A program made the position numbers and the translations under genes. A model generated the notes under the pieces. That model was not told the DNA's origin. It did not search any database and saw only the letters and a program-made list of their open reading frames with translations. Shown piece after piece: positions 1 through 11,907 of a DNA stretch of 64,000 nt. Source of the stretch: Cylicocyclus nassatus (taxonomy: Eukaryota; Nematoda; Chromadorea; Rhabditida; Strongylidae); contig CATQJL010000305.1 in assembly GCA_958299035.1 (NCBI GenBank), forward strand, positions 76,352,792 through 76,416,791. Direction: 5' to 3'. How positions within the stretch are numbered: the first letter of the stretch is position 1; each line of letters starts with the position of its first letter.

Positions 1-2717
1 TCAAACACAAAACAAGATTCGCGGAGAAATTATGGGCGGAAACCGCATTTTTGCAAGAAGTCGGTCCTATCGTATTGCAGTCAGACATATTTGGAAAGAA
101 AATTATTGTTCGAATCGGCACTAAGCTGCCCCATCAATTTTACGGCTGTTGCATTCGTATTGCTGATTTTTACAGTACGGCAGTATAAAAATAGAAGCTT
201 CGGAGATGGCGCTGAATGTGGTTTTGGAGAAAAAAGCAGTTAAATGTGGTCAAACTAAGCTGCACAACAAAAAACGAAAAAAAAAAAGATTCTATCTTCA
301 ACCCAAACGTAAAGTGTTCAATATACATTCGTCTTTTACGGCATTCATGGAATACCTTTGATGCGCTAGCAGCAAAAACCGCGGCTTCTTTCAACTAAAC
401 ACCCACCACCCTCGAAAAGTCTTCAAATCAAAATTCGTATGACTATGCGTAAAATTCCGCCGGTCCTTGAAAAACGAGTCATTGCTTCATGAGTCATCAA
501 CGCGAGATAATGAACGACAGAATAATCCTAGGAAACAAAGTGAACTTTTCACATTATATCAGCGAGTGATTTGCATGACAAAAAGCAGTCGACTATACGA
601 TTTACAAACGACTATAAGCTAATCGGAATTATACATCGCAGTGCTTGTTTTTCTCCATGTCAGCAAAACGAATTCCAAAACAATTACGGCGCAATGAATT
701 TCAGAAGGCTACGACTCTTTTTTGGTCAAACAGATAGATAACTGAGTCCTTCGAAGAGCAGGCATATATAAATATCAAAAACTATCACAGGGACCGATGA
801 ACTGCTTACATCATAAAATGATCATACTTCAATGGTGCTTTGTCTTCACATTTAAGGAGCAAAACGGCGCAAAGATAAACACGAATTTTTTGTTCTGAAA
901 AAATAATACAGCATCAAATATCTCTGTGAAGATAACGTTCAAATTTGAGGTTTAGGGAACCTGTGCTTCATGTGTCTTAACACCACAGATTGCTGATAGC
1001 ATTACTTCCCACCAAATCCAATGACACCCTTATCGGAGATTCCTAAGCAGAATAATTACAGGATAAGTAGTTTCTCTACATCAGCACTCACTGATAAGAC
1101 ATACATGTTCAGAATCTCTGCGCTGAAACATTTAAATGCAGATAGCGTATACTGATGGAGCCAAGAGACGATTTGCTTTCGGTCGATTGATTTGGGCTTT
1201 TCTAGGTCTAGTTCACTAGGTGCAGATTTCACCTTTTTTATAACCGTAATATTTCACGGTTATTTTTGAACATTATTAACATCACGCTTCGCTAATGAGT
1301 CCAAGTCAGAATATCTAGCAAAGCTTTCTCATGCACGAAGCCAATAGTAGTCCCAATAGAGATTTCAAAAATAAAAAGATTGTTTGATAGTTTTGCTCTA
1401 TCTGCCCACCCCCGGTTCGAAACCCCAAAAAAATTCAAAACCGGATGGTTCTCGCATTGACTATTTGTGCAGAAGCTATGCTGACCCACGCTAACGCATG
1501 CATAGATCGCAAAGAATTGTACGGTTGTCAAAACCAATAAAATCTCATCGAATAATATCCAGCTTGTATGTTTACTGAGTCGATATGTCACGTGAGTTAC
1601 TGAGGTAAAGCAGCATAAACTTCCGAATATCGTGAAAGAACACCTACGGCTTCAAAAGCGGGTACATTTAAGCATGCGGTCGGAGATAGAATACGGTCGG
1701 ATTTCGATATCACAGAGTTTTTATAAGATTTTTCTTCAAAACAAATGCAGATGGCTGTTTCTTTTGAGTGGAGATTGCAATCGTTTCTCAACCCTTCGCT
1801 CACATGTTTTGAAGGCAAATTTATTTGATGTGCTTTTGACAGACTCCACGTGAGACATCTTCAACGCTATCAGCAAATTGTTTCGGGTTATAAAAATTGA
1901 GCGATAGTTTCTCGCACGGTCGTGACAATTTTTTGATGGAAAGTCAGATGCTACTTCTACATCATTACGTACATTCGTAATTTTTCGAAAAATTTGCTCA
2001 AACACCAGACTTCAATCCTCCAAAATCAAAGGTAGAAGAACTGCAATTAGCCAATCAGTTGTCCAACGCTTTATGAGGGACACAAGAGTTTAGAAATTTT
2101 TTCAACAGCGCGATTCAAACTCAATCAAATTGAAGATTTGAAAATAAATCCAGATTGAAGCTCTCAATTACAAATCGAAAACTTAGGTAATGGTATAGAA
2201 CAGAACAAGACTTAATTGGAAGCATGGGAATTTCTTCTCTATTTTAATATTGTACGAAATCAGTCGGTCAAGCCATCATCCGAAACACAGCTCATAGGGT
2301 TCGTTCGTGGCCGAGAAATTCAGCTGTGAACTCTCACCCAGTGCCTAGTCTTTCCAGCAAAGAAATAGACGTTATCAGAGAACGGTATCGGGCAAAAGTA
2401 TAAAGTCGCAGTCTGGAGCCCAAATAAGGCACATAAGCTGCTGTCTGGGCAATGGTTTAGTGAAGAATTCCAGTCAGCAGTTTCAGCCTAAGAAGTTCAT
2501 ATATCATTTTGTCTAGACTCTGCCGCTAAGAGTTGTGCCCAATTTTTAAACAAGAAGTGCAGAAGATAGACTGTAAACGATTGGCATAGCCATTGTTTAA
2601 GACATAACCTATAGAAAATGTGAAAGTACATGCTCACTATATAACAACAGTCAGGGGATTTAACGGCGATTTCCGACTCACTATGATTTTATTGGAGAAC
2701 ATTATTAATAACCTAAA
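1..2717. other. Gene-free stretch, nothing recognised
   Basis: AT-rich sequence with only short open frames that lack splice or codon support. The one local structure noticed is an 8-bp perfect hairpin (ataaccgt/acggttat) at about 1239-1263. A tRNA B-box-like string (ggttcgaaacc, near 1411) has no matching A box upstream. Confidence 0.5.
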
Positions 2718-3123
2718 GGCAGTGGTTCGGAAAAATAGCGAGTGGGGGATTTCCAGAACTACATGGCCTTCTGGACCACTGAGTCAGGTACTGTGCTCGA
2801 AAAGTCGAAAAAAGTGTTGTTTTTTTTGGAGTTTACCGGCCTTGCAGATTGCTGGAGAGGCGGGGCGAGGGACCCGCCATAACCAGCAAGTGATCGCAAG
2901 ATACTGTAACTTCACCCAATTTGGCGGCAATTGTTGATCAGTCCAGGCAATCATACGATACAGTTGACGGTAATCCCTCCCCCCGCCTCTCCAACAATCT
3001 CCAAGGTCGGAAAACGCCAAAAAAGCAATTTTTGACTTTTCAAGCACAGTACCTGACTGAGCTGGTCCAGAAAGCCATGTAGTCGTGGAAATCCCTCATT
3101 CGCGATTTTCCCGAGCCACTGCC
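2718..3123. repeat. Fold-back inverted repeat, about 406 bp
   Basis: The left arm starting ggcagtggttcggaaaaat is repeated in reverse complement at the right end (ending ccgagccactgcc). Arms run about 170 bp with scattered mismatches and include the shared block ggtactgtgct. A non-autonomous DNA transposon is the likeliest origin. No clear target-site duplication was found. The outer bases (aaggcagtg) resemble the ends of the elements at 48235 and 54542. Confidence 0.75.
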
Positions 3124-3519
3124 GTCAAATCTGGCCTCTCACTGAAGATGCTTTCCATTCTCTCAGATTTACTGCGACACCGTTTTAGTAACAAATGTTT
3201 CATTGGAATGAAGCAAAGAATAAGGCTTATTCCTTACGTTACCGCCGCTGCTACAAAAAAGTTAGAAACGTATTATTCGATGAAGCAAGGCAAGCTTTAC
3301 CAAGGCGTTCAAACACGCGCATAAAGACTGATACTCAAAACTTTCAAGCAAAACACAGAATTCTGACTACCACAGTTGGACCCCTGGCCAAAACATCTTG
3401 CGGACCTTGAACTTGTTTAAATACTCTCCACATCTGATAATCACCCGCAACTGCTTACTAAAAATTGAGAAGGGGAAAACTGGGCTCTTGCCAAAGCAGT
3501 GCTGTGCCGTGATCCCACA

Positions 3520-3897
3520 TAAGTAACTCTATACTACAAATTTTTGAAGTACAATTATGAGCAAAACCTAACAACCGCAGCCTATGCCAACATTCTATAA
3601 ACGGCGCTGATTTTCGAGAAATATCAGATAGAGTGAAAAGGGGCATTTTCGTATTTTTGTTCTGTTTCTGTTTCTCTTATTTTGAATATAAGAGCCTCTG
3701 TCCAATTGAATGTCGGGTGATGAGAGTATAGGCGTGAGGAAATTGAGGAGGATATTTTGAAAGGGCGTGCGATTTTTTTTTGGCTTTGACTCCAAGTATA
3801 TTGAACTTGTGCAGTTTTCAAGCATCTTGTACAGCTTGCTTTGCTCTATCGAAGCAATATGTTTATTAAAATTTTCATTATTTTTGCAACAACCTAA
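3520..3897. mobile_element. Decayed half of a Tc1/mariner-like fold-back element
   Basis: The right edge reads caacctaa followed by TA, matching the terminal repeat of the intact fold-back element at 58822-59767. Inside it, acagcttgctttgctctatc at about 3832 and a ctctatactacaa block at about 3527 match internal blocks of that element. The left half is not recognisable, so this is a truncated or heavily diverged copy. Confidence 0.5.
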
Positions 3898-4059
3898 TAT
3901 TTACATTACAAGATATTGACTATCGCAAAGATACAGATTGAAAGAGAATCTCTTCCGGTGCTTCTTAGTCACATTTCTGAGCATCACTAATTGGTTTAGT
4001 GCCACTAAATAGCCATTCAGATAATTAACAATTTAGACAAGATGATCCATCAATATGAC

Positions 4060-4302
4060 CATGGCTCGGCACGAGGTGGCTTTTAGAAAATGAAACAAAG
4101 TCCCTCTTGACCTTCGCGAAGTTTTACGAAGTTTCTTTTCACCCTAAACCTTAAACGTGAAAAAATCCTTAAAAAACAAAACATCGACTAGAAAAACTCC
4201 ACAATTTTTGTCCCATTTTGGTCTCAAAAACGAAACCCCCTTTGCTTTTTGTCCCAAAAACTCCTATCCAGCTTGCTTACAAGCCACTTGTGACGAGCCC
4301 TG
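4060..4302 (+). mobile_element. hAT-like non-autonomous element, copy 1
   Basis: A 243-bp element with terminal repeats of the type CA(T/G)GGCTCGGCACGAGG and, at the right, gacgagccctg. The flanks carry near-identical 8-bp duplications, aatatgac (4052-4059) and aacatgac (4303-4310). Eight-base duplications with CAGGG-type ends are characteristic of hAT transposons. A second copy in the same orientation lies at 25961-26239. There is no transposase frame. Confidence 0.82.
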
Positions 4303-4310
4303 AACATGAC

Positions 4311-5057
4311 TATACAACCCCAAATTTTCGCTAAATTATACTTTAAGACATTCCGAATTTTTCTCGAGCCATTTTCTTTGACGTTAGCCTTTTCGTTTTG
4401 AACGGAGAAAAACTTCAATTTGGAATTCTACCATATCCCCGAAAATCGCTGCCGACATTGATGAAGACGTCAAACATCGTCATGCGGCTGCAGCGATGGC
4501 AAAAAAGGTCCTTGTAATCTAAGTGCTTGGGCCCAACAATAGACTGACGCTGCTCGGACACTGAAGAAGTTTGCTTCACAAGAAATGCTTGCATTCAATC
4601 GCATGAAAGGAAACTTGCTGCTGCACTCTGCTGAAGGGAAGATAACTGCATGAGCCAAGCCTTACAAAATCAAGAAAAGGGAAGGGAATGGGGTTGTTTT
4701 TCATTGAATAGTGATTCTTTCCCCCAATGAAAAGCCTTTATTCTATATAGTAAGTTGTCCCACAACAACCTATTTTAAAAAAATTTCTCCTCTCTTCTCT
4801 TTTGCAACAGTGAAAACCGAGAATGTATACTTCTCGATTCTATCTTTGACACTACTTACTTTTTTACTGCTTCTTTCTCCCTTATAGGTTCTCTTTCTCC
4901 CTGAAAATGTGATAACTTCAAACAGAAAAAATTGAATTTGTACTTCACTGAGTTTAGAATCGAAAAGACACATGTAGAACATCCATACGGGTGAGATTGC
5001 AATACACGTTATTTTGGAAAAATAATGGTGAATGCTCGATGTATATTTGTCATTCTA
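4311..5057. other. Gene-free stretch, nothing recognised
   Basis: AT-rich sequence between two small transposons. Open frames here are below 75 codons and lack splice support. Confidence 0.5.
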
Positions 5058-5224
5058 GGAGACGCGAGACCGCATTGCACACATTGTCTAAACATGCCTC
5101 ATCGTGTACCTAGCAGGTTTGTACTTGTTATTTATCTCGTCCAGAATTATTCACTCTTTGGGAACAGGAAAAAACAAACTCAAACTTGTTAACACAATGT
5201 CCGCAATGCGGTCTCGCGTCTTCC
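5058..5224. mobile_element. Small terminal-inverted-repeat element
   Basis: About 167 bp with near-perfect ends: gacgcgagaccgcattg on the left and its reverse complement, caatgcggtctcgcgtc, on the right (one extra base near the tip). The interior is AT-rich and non-coding. The target duplication could not be assigned, so the superfamily is open. Confidence 0.75.
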
Positions 5225-6486
5225 AGTCATAGAATAGATGATTTGTAACTCAGTAAAACTGAAACTCTGGGAACTAAAAACGCTGTCCTGTTCTGCAATA
5301 TGTATGCGAATTATAGCCAAATTTGATTGAGGTACTACAAGAATTGCAAATTTTCAAATTTCTTTCTTATTTCAAAATTTTTTGTGGTGAGAATCGAAAA
5401 GGAACACTGTATTATCTTAGGAAATTTTACCTCGACAAAATCTTGCTCTCAGTTTTTTGAATTATCAAGATGATGTCTCAAAAACATTCAAATGATAGCC
5501 AACCGCTTGATATGCTCAGAAATGTCTTCACTGCCTAACCTGTTTTCCTCACCATGTCAGTATGATATAAACTTAGCTTTGCCCTATCTTTACATTGTTT
5601 AAAATCAAGCAAAAGAAAAATCTTAGTCAAAACTCGTAAAAAAGGAAAGGAAAGCGCGAATTATAAATGCGCTGATAGAGGTAATCTCCAAACCGAGTTT
5701 CTACTAACCCTTGACAAATCATAGATATACTGGGATAGTCGCGTGTATACAGATCTCATTTTAAGAACAGCAATTGTTTACAGCAATTAAGACATAATCG
5801 CATTGTACAGAATATTACAGTAGTGTACGCATTACCGAAACCTGTCGCGAATACGCTACCCGTCCGGTCAGGTTGCACTACTAAGCCGTCGTACAACGCC
5901 CGTATGATGCGAACCACGATACGCCGGACAACTAGCTGACATAGTAATTTGTACGTCAGTCTGAGGGCTAAATTATGTGCTACGTCTCCCATTTGAAGGT
6001 GGGATTTATGAGTTCTGGCTAGGTAAGAGTCTTCTTCAGGTGGAAATTGTAAAATTAGCGCACAATTTGAAAAAGAAGTCATTTTCTGTTCGGGCACAAA
6101 AATTTGTATGAAGTGCAGAACAGTTCGGGAATTAATCAGTTTTACAAGTTGGGTTTGAAACTCAAATCAGCCTCCAACAGCTATTTAGCAAATCCTCAGG
6201 CTGCGGTACTATCCGAAGCTGCCGAGTAAAAATTTGTAAAAACTCAAAAGTCGTAAAATTGTTGGCTTCCGCGATTACTTTATATAACGATGTGATAAGG
6301 AACAGCTGTCTCAAGACGGCAGGGGGGGGGGGGGGAGGAAGGGTGGACAAGGAGAAGGTAGCTGCTTTATGTTGGAGTTAGCAAATTAAACAGATAAGAT
6401 GCTTCCTTTCTTGAACTTTTATTCCTGTAATTTATATTTCCTTGATTTGCTTTAATGAATTTCACAAAAAATAACTAAAAGCCTTA
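5225..6486. other. Gene-free stretch with a poly-G tract
   Basis: No supported gene. The longest open frame is 113 codons on the minus strand (5756-6097), with no splice context or recognised motif. A 14-base poly-G run lies at 6322-6335. Confidence 0.5.
6322..6335 (+). repeat. Poly-G tract, 14 bases
   Basis: Uninterrupted run of 14 G followed by aggaaggg. It is one of about a dozen long G or C runs in the window and is a possible quadruplex-forming site. Confidence 0.95.
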
Positions 6487-6670
6487 ATTTGAACTAGGAG
6501 TTCGTTCGCACTATGCTCGAAAAATTGTGACAGCATCCTATCTCCATGCCTTTGCCATATTAATTTTTATCAAAAAAAGAAGTCATGTGCCTTTAACTAG
6601 TGTGTTAGTGATTTTTGTGCAGTTTGCGGAGATAAAAATCGAAGAAAGTTACATCACAAGTTCTGCGACT
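6487..6670. mobile_element. Relic of the 53-kb fold-back element family
   Basis: The block aggagttcgttcgcactatg at about 6497 resembles the terminal repeat of the element at 53459-54184 (gaaagttcgttcgcaccat). A later block, gcggagataaaaatcgaaga, resembles its internal gcagagataaaaatgaaag. Divergence is high and no second terminus was found. Confidence 0.35.
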
Positions 6671-6921
6671 TTCTCTTCTTAGCTGAGCAGAGTCTAGGCT
6701 GATCGAGCGTCTCTATGAAAGATTGATTTCAAGGAGGGAAAACATCAAGTTCACCGTTTTGTCTTACCTTTTCGAAATTCATAACCCATAGAGCTCGGAA
6801 GAGAAGGACATGAGAGTTGTTTTATATGTTTTGGGTTTTACTGCGACCTTGCTCTCAAACTCATGAGACCACGACTGTTTTTCATTTTCGATTTTTATCC
6901 GCGCAATGTGCGCATGAACAC

Positions 6922-7184
6922 CACGAGTCCCCCACCCCTCAAGAATGGGTCGCCAAATTGTTAAAAGTTAACTACATGGGTTATAAAAATGTGGAAATGA
7001 CTTATTGACTTCTCAATAATTGAATTAAATTTCAATCAAATTGTCGCTGTGAAAAAATCTCTTGGGGGCCCCCTTCTAGAATTTTAGGGGTTATGGAAAC
7101 AAGAAATTTGGAAAGCACCCAAAAAACTTTCGTCGCTCCTCCCTCCCCCCTCCCCTTCAAGAGAAAATCCTGGGATTGCCACTG
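6922..7184 (+). repeat. Dispersed repeat with C-rich ends, copy 1
   Basis: Starts with a C-rich run and agaatgggtcgc and ends with aaaatcctgggattgccact. Two related copies occur in this window (46488-46758 and 51033-51322), sharing the gaatgggtcgc block, the attttaggggt block or the atcctgggtat block. No coding capacity. Family identity unknown. Confidence 0.7.
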
Positions 7185-9858
7185 CAAAGTATATACGTGT
7201 CAACCCCTTAAAATCTTTTCTAAGACTCCTTTAATTGAAGTCCTTAGGATAACATAAATTTCCTGAAAAACGTGAGGAACGTTCTGTATTTGGAGGCTTT
7301 TTGCAGCAGTGAACAGGTCTGCATTTTCAGATCATCTCATTAAATGACTAGTCCTAATTCTTGTACAAGGCTAAGAAGGCCTCTTTTGAGCGTGACTACT
7401 TGCTGTCAAATGAGTCCTAGTCGTTGGTTTTTGTTCGGAAATGCGTAAAGCGAACGACGAGCGGATAGAAGGCGTTCGATTTGTCTGAGGGAAGTTCGTG
7501 AAGGGAGCTCGGATTTCATGTTTAGGATAGGAACAAGCGGAAGTAGCTGAGCAGCGGATGCGAGGGGCAGAGAGGAGCCGGAAGATAGAGTGTTTAAAGC
7601 AAAAAGGAGAAGATGTGCTTTAGGCACACATTTTGAGCAGTTTTCTGAGCAAAAGCTCGACCAGATTCTCAAAGGCAAACTAACCAAAATTCCAAAATCA
7701 AATGCAGGTTTTAGGATACTCAATACGTTTCCCTCCCCTTCCTTTTTTTGCCTGACCTGAAACCCCTTATGATGAAGTGGGTGAAATATGATGCGAGATG
7801 CACATGTTCGCTCTATAGTCAAAAAATCGTTGTCCAGAATATTTAGCGGTACCTCTTCAAAAAAATCTTTTTCATTTTCTTTCCAAAGCTCTGCGGGCTG
7901 CATTCAAAGATTTTATAGAGTAATGCGATCCTTCGAGAAGGAACGCAAACCATAAAGGACTTCTCGCATGCTATAGAGCTATGAAAAGTCCCATGCTCAC
8001 ATATTTGTTTGTCATTACGCAAGTAGCCGTTAGTGTGAAATTTGTCGAGGGAGCCCAAATAGAATAAATTCGGGCACAGAAGCGTGACAGTCGTTCAAAA
8101 TCTCCAAATGAATCTATATTATGGACTTATAACTCAAACTACATTTATTGTTTGAAATTTGCCAATAATGTTTTTCCGCCCTAATTAGGATTTACACATC
8201 TTTAAATCTATTTCTTTCTCCCTATTTATTGATGCATAGATTCTTTATGTCTTGTTTATTGTGTTCATTTCGTTTTTATGTTATATGTTATTTTTTCTGT
8301 TTTGATATATTTGAGATAAGAATATAGTGTATAGCACGACTCTGAATGCAGAGTCGAATAATCAGCAGCGAATACACAGTGGAAATAACAAACGATGCAA
8401 TTATGAAGAAAGGAAGAAGTGCAGAGGAAGAGTAATGAATGACTGAACGAGAAAAGAAAGAGATTTGCAAAAAAAGCATAAGAAAACCCTTCTGACTGCA
8501 GCTATCATTTTCTCAGAATTATTTACATTATAGGATTGGCATTCAAAACGCAAAACCGAACGACTTTGATTGTTCGCAAAAGAAGTCGGGTTTTTGTTCC
8601 AAAAAGTGGAAGACTCAACTGCCAACAACCAAATGTGCAGATGCTGCAGTGAAGGAGGAAGAAAGTGAATTTCTAGGAATTTGGGAAAGTTTTCCAGATT
8701 CCGAGAGTTTAAACCAACTAACAAACTAACAGAAGTGACAAAGTAGGTAAAACTTGTGCTCAGCTACTGGCCCGACGGCTTTCAACAAGATGTTGTAATT
8801 TATAGTTTCTTACTAATCAGAAGTAGATTTGAGCGGGAAAGTCATTTTGAACCCATCAAATGTAGAGCGGTTTTTGGAGAAAGAGTGTTAATTTGTTTAG
8901 AGTCGGATTTTTTCAAAATGAAATTGGAGCAGAAAAATATTAATGGAACAAGCAGCAAGAGATTTATGGAAGTTGTCAAAGAGAGAAGGAGAAACAAATG
9001 TCCATATCAGAGAGGCGCTACCCAGGAAAAGATGTTGCAAGTGCCTTTGACAGGGCTTAGTGGGCAAAAGGTAATGCAAAATGAAAGACTATTCAGATTT
9101 GGAGCGAAAAAAAAGATGTTTTTACTAATATTACTCAAGAGAAGTGCACTGAAATGTCAAAAATCAAATCAGATGGCACAGTCATACAAGGTGAAAGAGT
9201 GACCGCTGATAGAGCAAAATAGCATGAAAGACACGTCAAAAATGGAAATGTAACACGAGGCGGTTCTCCTGAGGCTTTTTTTGATATGCTCGTAACAAGA
9301 TGGAAATGGCAGATATGTCTACGAATATGAATCAAATTGCAACGATTGAAACAACTCAAAACCTCAAGATAGAAATGAAAGGGCGAGGCAAAAAAAACCC
9401 CAAGAAACATATGCGAAAATTTCTGTGTAAACATATAAAATTTTTTGCATGTTAGCATATGGGAATGTCTGTACCAAACCGAATCTGATTCATAGACAAG
9501 CAAACAAATAAAATCCTATGCTGTTATAGAACATCAGCTGCGTCAACAATGTTTGTACAACAAAAGACACAAAGGACTACAGCTGGAGCTGAACAAATCC
9601 CAGACGACCAAAATATCGCGAAATGTACCCATTTGCATCCGAAATACACCAAATCCACTGAATTGCCCCAAATTCATAGAAGATTACCAGGGTTTGCGAG
9701 GATTAGCGCGGATTTTGCAATACAGGCGGACCGGAGTGCGACAAATCCAATGGGGAAAGTGGAGAGATTAAGCATGGGAAAATGGAAACGGAGACTGATG
9801 AAGCATGGCAAAAAAGACATCATGAAATTCGTTCCGAAAAAGGCAAAAGTCATCTCGC
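7185..9858. other. Gene-free stretch, unsupported open frames only
   Basis: Contains open frames of 165 codons (minus, 7406-7903) and 148 codons (plus, 8756-9202). Neither has a recognisable domain or splice context, and neither length is exceptional for a region this size. No repeat structure was recognised. Confidence 0.45.
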
Positions 9859-9861
9859 TAA

Positions 9862-11210
9862 GGCCCGTATGCACGTCCATCCCCGCGGGGAGGGGATGTG
9901 CGCTTAACCATTGAAATGATCCCCGCTGGGGATCCCCTCCCCTCCCCGCGCGAACCCCCGTATGCACAAAGACAATATCGGACAAGGGATCCCCTGTGGG
10001 GAGGGGAAGTGAACCCTCTTATGCACAAGAGGGGATCAAGCGGGGAAATCACCTTGCTTTCAAATTTTCTATGAAAAACTCCTTCTTATTTCATATTTTG
10101 ACTGCAACTCATCTTGATCTCCTCACTTTCATTAATTTAGGGTTGCGGAATGCGCGTATGCAGTGACTGCGCTCGGGGCACTAAAAATGATTTTTTCTAC
10201 TCCCACCACGTTCCTGCTTTCTTGGATGCTGCCCACTTTCGCTCATGCTGCTCCATTTCAGCGTAAAAATGTTAACCTGTAGAAGTTGATCTGTCTCTGC
10301 AAGGGAATGGGCAGAAGACGTTATGCTGCCGAAAAGGGGGGGGGGGGAGGGGTGCCGCGCGGACGCTCAAAGCAGTATTCTAACACATAACAGAAGCTGC
10401 AAATTGTGCCAGCTCTCCATAAACGCTGTAGCATACCGTCCTTTATCCCAGGGGAATGATCCCCAGCAGCCATCCCTGCTATGCACAAGGGGAACGCTGG
10501 GGAGGGGATCACTCCCCAGGGGATTTCTACTCAGAAATAGGCAAATATGCTACTTTATAGATTTTTTCGAGGCAGCTTATGTTAAAATAACAAGATAATG
10601 GCAACATGTCATGAAATATGAAAGTTACAATGTGTTTACTCAGCCTATATAGTTAAAACTATTATGTTATATGAAAAATGCGCAAATTTCCTGAATGATC
10701 AAGAACTCCTACAAATAATCGAAATTGGCAGCTACTGTTGCTCGGATTTCTTCTCAAGAGGCGAATATAGAAAAGAGTGACAAATTGCAAGCCACAGGTC
10801 GCTGAGAGAAGAACCCGGCTTTCAAAGAAAATCCTCCATCAAAATGAACGAAATGCTTGGTAACGACTGAGCAGAACCAGAATATCCGCGTCTCTGGCAT
10901 GATCTACACCATCGAACCCCTACTTCGTTGCAGGGGATGTCGATCCCCTCCCCCGCGTTATTGAGTTGAATTCGCGCATACGGGGTTCGAATGGGGGAAG
11001 GGAAGGGATCCCCTCCCCCATTCGAACCCCGTATGCACTGGGGTTCGCTCGATCAATACCTCTGAAACCATTCACAACATCCCCGCTTAGGTACAGGGGA
11101 GGGGATCGCTCCCCTCCCCTCTGTCATGGCGGGGTTCGGCGGAGGGGATCGTTCCCCTGGGGATCCAGCTCCCCTCCCCTCCCCAGCGGGGACGTACGTG
11201 CATACGGGCC
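9862..11210. mobile_element. PIF/Harbinger-like element with GC-rich palindromic ends
   Basis: A 1349-bp element bounded by perfect inverted repeats (ggcccgtatgcacgt and its reverse complement) and flanked on both sides by TAA (9859-9861 and 11211-11213). A 3-bp TAA duplication with GG-starting ends fits PIF/Harbinger. The subterminal regions are packed with GC-rich palindromes built around gtatgcac and ggggatcccc, and the central 10050-10900 part is AT-rich and non-coding. It may be a composite of nested related small elements. A 12-base G run lies at 10336-10347. Confidence 0.75.
10977..11035. repeat. Near-perfect GC-rich palindrome
   Basis: Arms catacggggttcgaatggg and its exact complement flank an 18-base centre containing ggatcc. 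It is part of the right subterminal region of the 9862-11210 element and could extrude as a cruciform. Confidence 0.9.
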
Positions 11211-11773
11211 TAAGAGACCTCGATGACGAAAAATGAAATTTGAGAAATAGGCACTTGGAAATGAGAGGCTATAAGTAATAAATGAGGAGTTATATGATAG
11301 TTTCTGTATTAAACACAAGAGAATGAGAAAATGGACTACGAATTTGGAAATGGAGAGGAGAAATATGATGAAAATTATACGAAACTAGCCGAATTGCAAT
11401 GACCGTCGATGACCTCGGAACTCGCAAGAACCCAGGGTTGTGGATGTCGAAGTCGACAGCTGCCCTTCGAATTCCTTGCAAGGCCTGCGGCTTTTGCCTG
11501 CAAAAATACGAGAATTAAGTTGAGAAATCAATTACATAAAAACCACGACGAGCACGAAAGATGACGATATAGAATGACATTGGAACACGCAAACATAGCT
11601 GCATATGATGACATGAACGTACATAGCAGAAAATTGGAACTATGAAATGGAATGCGATTTTTTCTTGCTAAGAAAAATTCAGAAATATTGGAAAAATGCT
11701 CTATTTACATAGAAAACCCGACAACAAGTCTTAATTCATGTTCACTGAAGACATATAGTCCAGTACATTTGAT

Positions 11774-11907
11774 ATTAATATGGTGTGCACTTGCAGTGCA
11801 CACAACACGCGGAAGGAGTGGTCATAGAGCGCACATCTCCAAGTATGCGCCCTATGGTCATGCTTTCCGCGCAGATGTTGTCGACACTGCAAGTGCACTA
11901 TACTAAT
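11774..11907. mobile_element. Short palindromic element (MITE-like)
   Basis: About 134 bp that folds almost end to end. The left arm attaatatggtgtgcacttg pairs with the right arm ending caagtgcactatactaat, and the inner blocks gcggaagg and ctttccgc pair as well. Non-coding. Superfamily not determined. Confidence 0.75.

Noticed and set aside
1395..1440. tRNA-like B box (ggttcgaaacc)
   Set aside because: No A box at the right distance and no cloverleaf could be drawn.
4224..4418. 64-codon minus frame similar to a frame at 26065-26316
   Set aside because: The similarity is due to the shared hAT-like element, not to a conserved protein.
7406..7903. 165-codon open frame on the minus strand
   Set aside because: No recognisable domain, no acceptor near the start and low-complexity composition. 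Not listed as a gene.
8756..9202. 148-codon open frame on the plus strand
   Set aside because: Lysine- and arginine-rich because of A/G-rich DNA. No motif or neighbouring exon.
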